A stretch of DNA of 64,000 nucleotides. Origin: an uncultured Pseudoalteromonas sp. (lineage in GTDB: Bacteria > Pseudomonadota > Gammaproteobacteria > Enterobacterales > Alteromonadaceae). This document shows positions 63,372 through 64,000 of this stretch, piece by piece. How positions within the stretch are numbered: position 1 is the first letter of the stretch; each line of letters begins with the position of its first letter. The translations under genes and the position numbers were made by a program. The notes under the pieces were generated by a model, which did no database searches, had not been told where the DNA came from, and saw only the letters and a program-made list of their open reading frames with translations. The stretch is from assembly GCA_947493455.1 (NCBI GenBank), contig CANLRB010000009.1:124001-188000 (forward strand). Reading direction: 5' to 3'.

Positions 63372-64000
63372 ATGAAACATTCAATGATGGTATTACCTTT
63401 AACTCTTTGTTTTGTCACCGCTTGTGGCGGCTCGTCATCAACAACTCCTCCCGCCGATGACATTTCAAAAGTAAATACGTGTGGCGCACCCTTTCAATTA
63501 GCCCGGGAACTAGGAGATGTTGCTTTAACGTCAAGCCATTGGTTTAGCAACAAAGAATCAAATCCAAAACTCACTATTGCAGCAAATCAATATGATTTAA
63601 ATGCATCGCAAACACTTGCGACAAGCGATCTCACCTGTATCCATACAGCCAATGTACTAGGCAGCATAAGTCCGGACACTTGGCAGGGTGATAATGAATT
63701 ATACGTCAATAAAGGCGGGTTATTTTCATACAACCCAGTTGTCACTCTGCATTTCAAACAGCCCGATTTTGATTCATACCAAGATTGGCAAAATGCAGGT
63801 AGCCCTTCGACTGTGGATGCGGTTTTCGAACAGTCTAATTTTGCAATTTGGTATCAAAAGTCATTCCAAACACGGTTTGTGCTTGCTGACGAAACTGAGT
63901 ACCTAAAAACACTTCCATTACAATGTTCTGGTTTTCCATTTAAACTTTCGCTCACAACTGAAAGTTACGCGGCAGAAGATATACAAAGCTTGGATCTTAA
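63372..64000 (+). CDS. Lipoprotein, 3' end beyond the window
   Basis: ATG 63372 follows AAAAGGAACTGAAT and the frame stays open to the window end (209 codons). It has a lipobox (LTLCFVTACGG; Cys18) and a Ser/Thr/Pro linker, then an unknown domain with Cys residues (KVNTCGAPFQLARELGDVAL, TCIHTANVLG, LQCSGFPFKLS) that may form disulfides. No family recognised. It is probably surface exposed. The complete length cannot be told. Confidence 0.75.
   Translation, partial: MKHSMMVLPLTLCFVTACGGSSSTTPPADDISKVNTCGAPFQLARELGDVALTSSHWFSNKESNPKLTIAANQYDLNASQTLATSDLTCIHTANVLGSISPDTWQGDNELYVNKGGLFSYNPVVTLHFKQPDFDSYQDWQNAGSPSTVDAVFEQSNFAIWYQKSFQTRFVLADETEYLKTLPLQCSGFPFKLSLTTESYAAEDIQSLDL

Noticed and set aside
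1-64000. CRISPR arrays, tRNA or rRNA genes, transposases, integrases or attachment sites.
   Set aside because: None could be seen by eye; the only tandem structures are protein-coding repeats.

Overview
The window reads as a chromosomal segment of a marine, AT-rich gammaproteobacterium, most likely Pseudoalteromonas or a close relative in the Alteromonadales. This rests on gene content recognised by eye: many secreted class C serine hydrolases, ToxR/CadC-like membrane regulators with beta-propeller or TPR sensor parts, AraC regulators with membrane N-termini, LytS/LytTR systems, a CtlX/ornithine cyclodeaminase catabolic cluster, TonB-receptor-like VTGSRI peptides and predominant TAA stops. 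No rRNA, tRNA, CRISPR array, prophage or transposase was seen.

Layout. 1-10.4 kb: membrane protein, secreted DJ-1/PfpI protein, NTF2-like protein, a membrane wHTH/PD40 regulator divergent from a secreted esterase, a hybrid histidine kinase with three near-identical PAS domains, a DUF6172-like protein and an ankyrin protein. 10.4-17.4 kb: DUF3750 lipoprotein, a GNAT pseudogene, an amidohydrolase-S41 peptidase operon with an AraC regulator upstream, a MerR-alpha/beta hydrolase divergon, and a second gene broken by an in-frame stop. 17.8-26.5 kb: a class I lanthipeptide cluster. lanC-lanB-hlyD-lanT run leftward. A 57-codon double-glycine precursor gene (lanA) is transcribed divergently from them at 26281-26454; it was recovered by direct translation. 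26.7-30.8 kb: LytTR regulator and LytS kinase divergent from a serine hydrolase, then a TMEM175-like protein. 31-39 kb: a 908-residue PKD lipoprotein, a serine hydrolase whose C-terminal domain is cut off by a stop and whose promoter carries TACA/TGTA operators, a membrane protein/AraC pair and a second amidohydrolase. 39-42.2 kb: ECF sigma factor with a membrane partner, a 45-residue membrane protein, a thioesterase, and a serine hydrolase. 42.3-44.8 kb: a second LytS/LytTR pair divergent from that hydrolase. 45-49.8 kb: a vWA lipoprotein-ECF sigma-anti-sigma-DUF4097 group. 50-55 kb: M23 peptidase, then an Lrp regulator divergent from ornithine cyclodeaminase-ctlX-AGCS symporter. 55-64 kb: CadC-like TPR regulator, secreted TolB-like propeller, HExxH zincin, a lipoprotein with seven 34-residue SDY repeats, a TPR-like protein and a lipoprotein running off the end.

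The most notable system is the lanthipeptide cluster. LanB would dehydrate Ser/Thr in the precursor, LanC would close thioether rings to its two cysteines, and the C39-peptidase ABC transporter with its HlyD partner would cut after Gly-Gly and export the product. Second in interest are three genes (11.2, 17.1 and 34.4 kb), each interrupted by a single in-frame TAA with the downstream frame preserved. Boundaries and functions are judged by eye; no database search or base-composition measurement was made.
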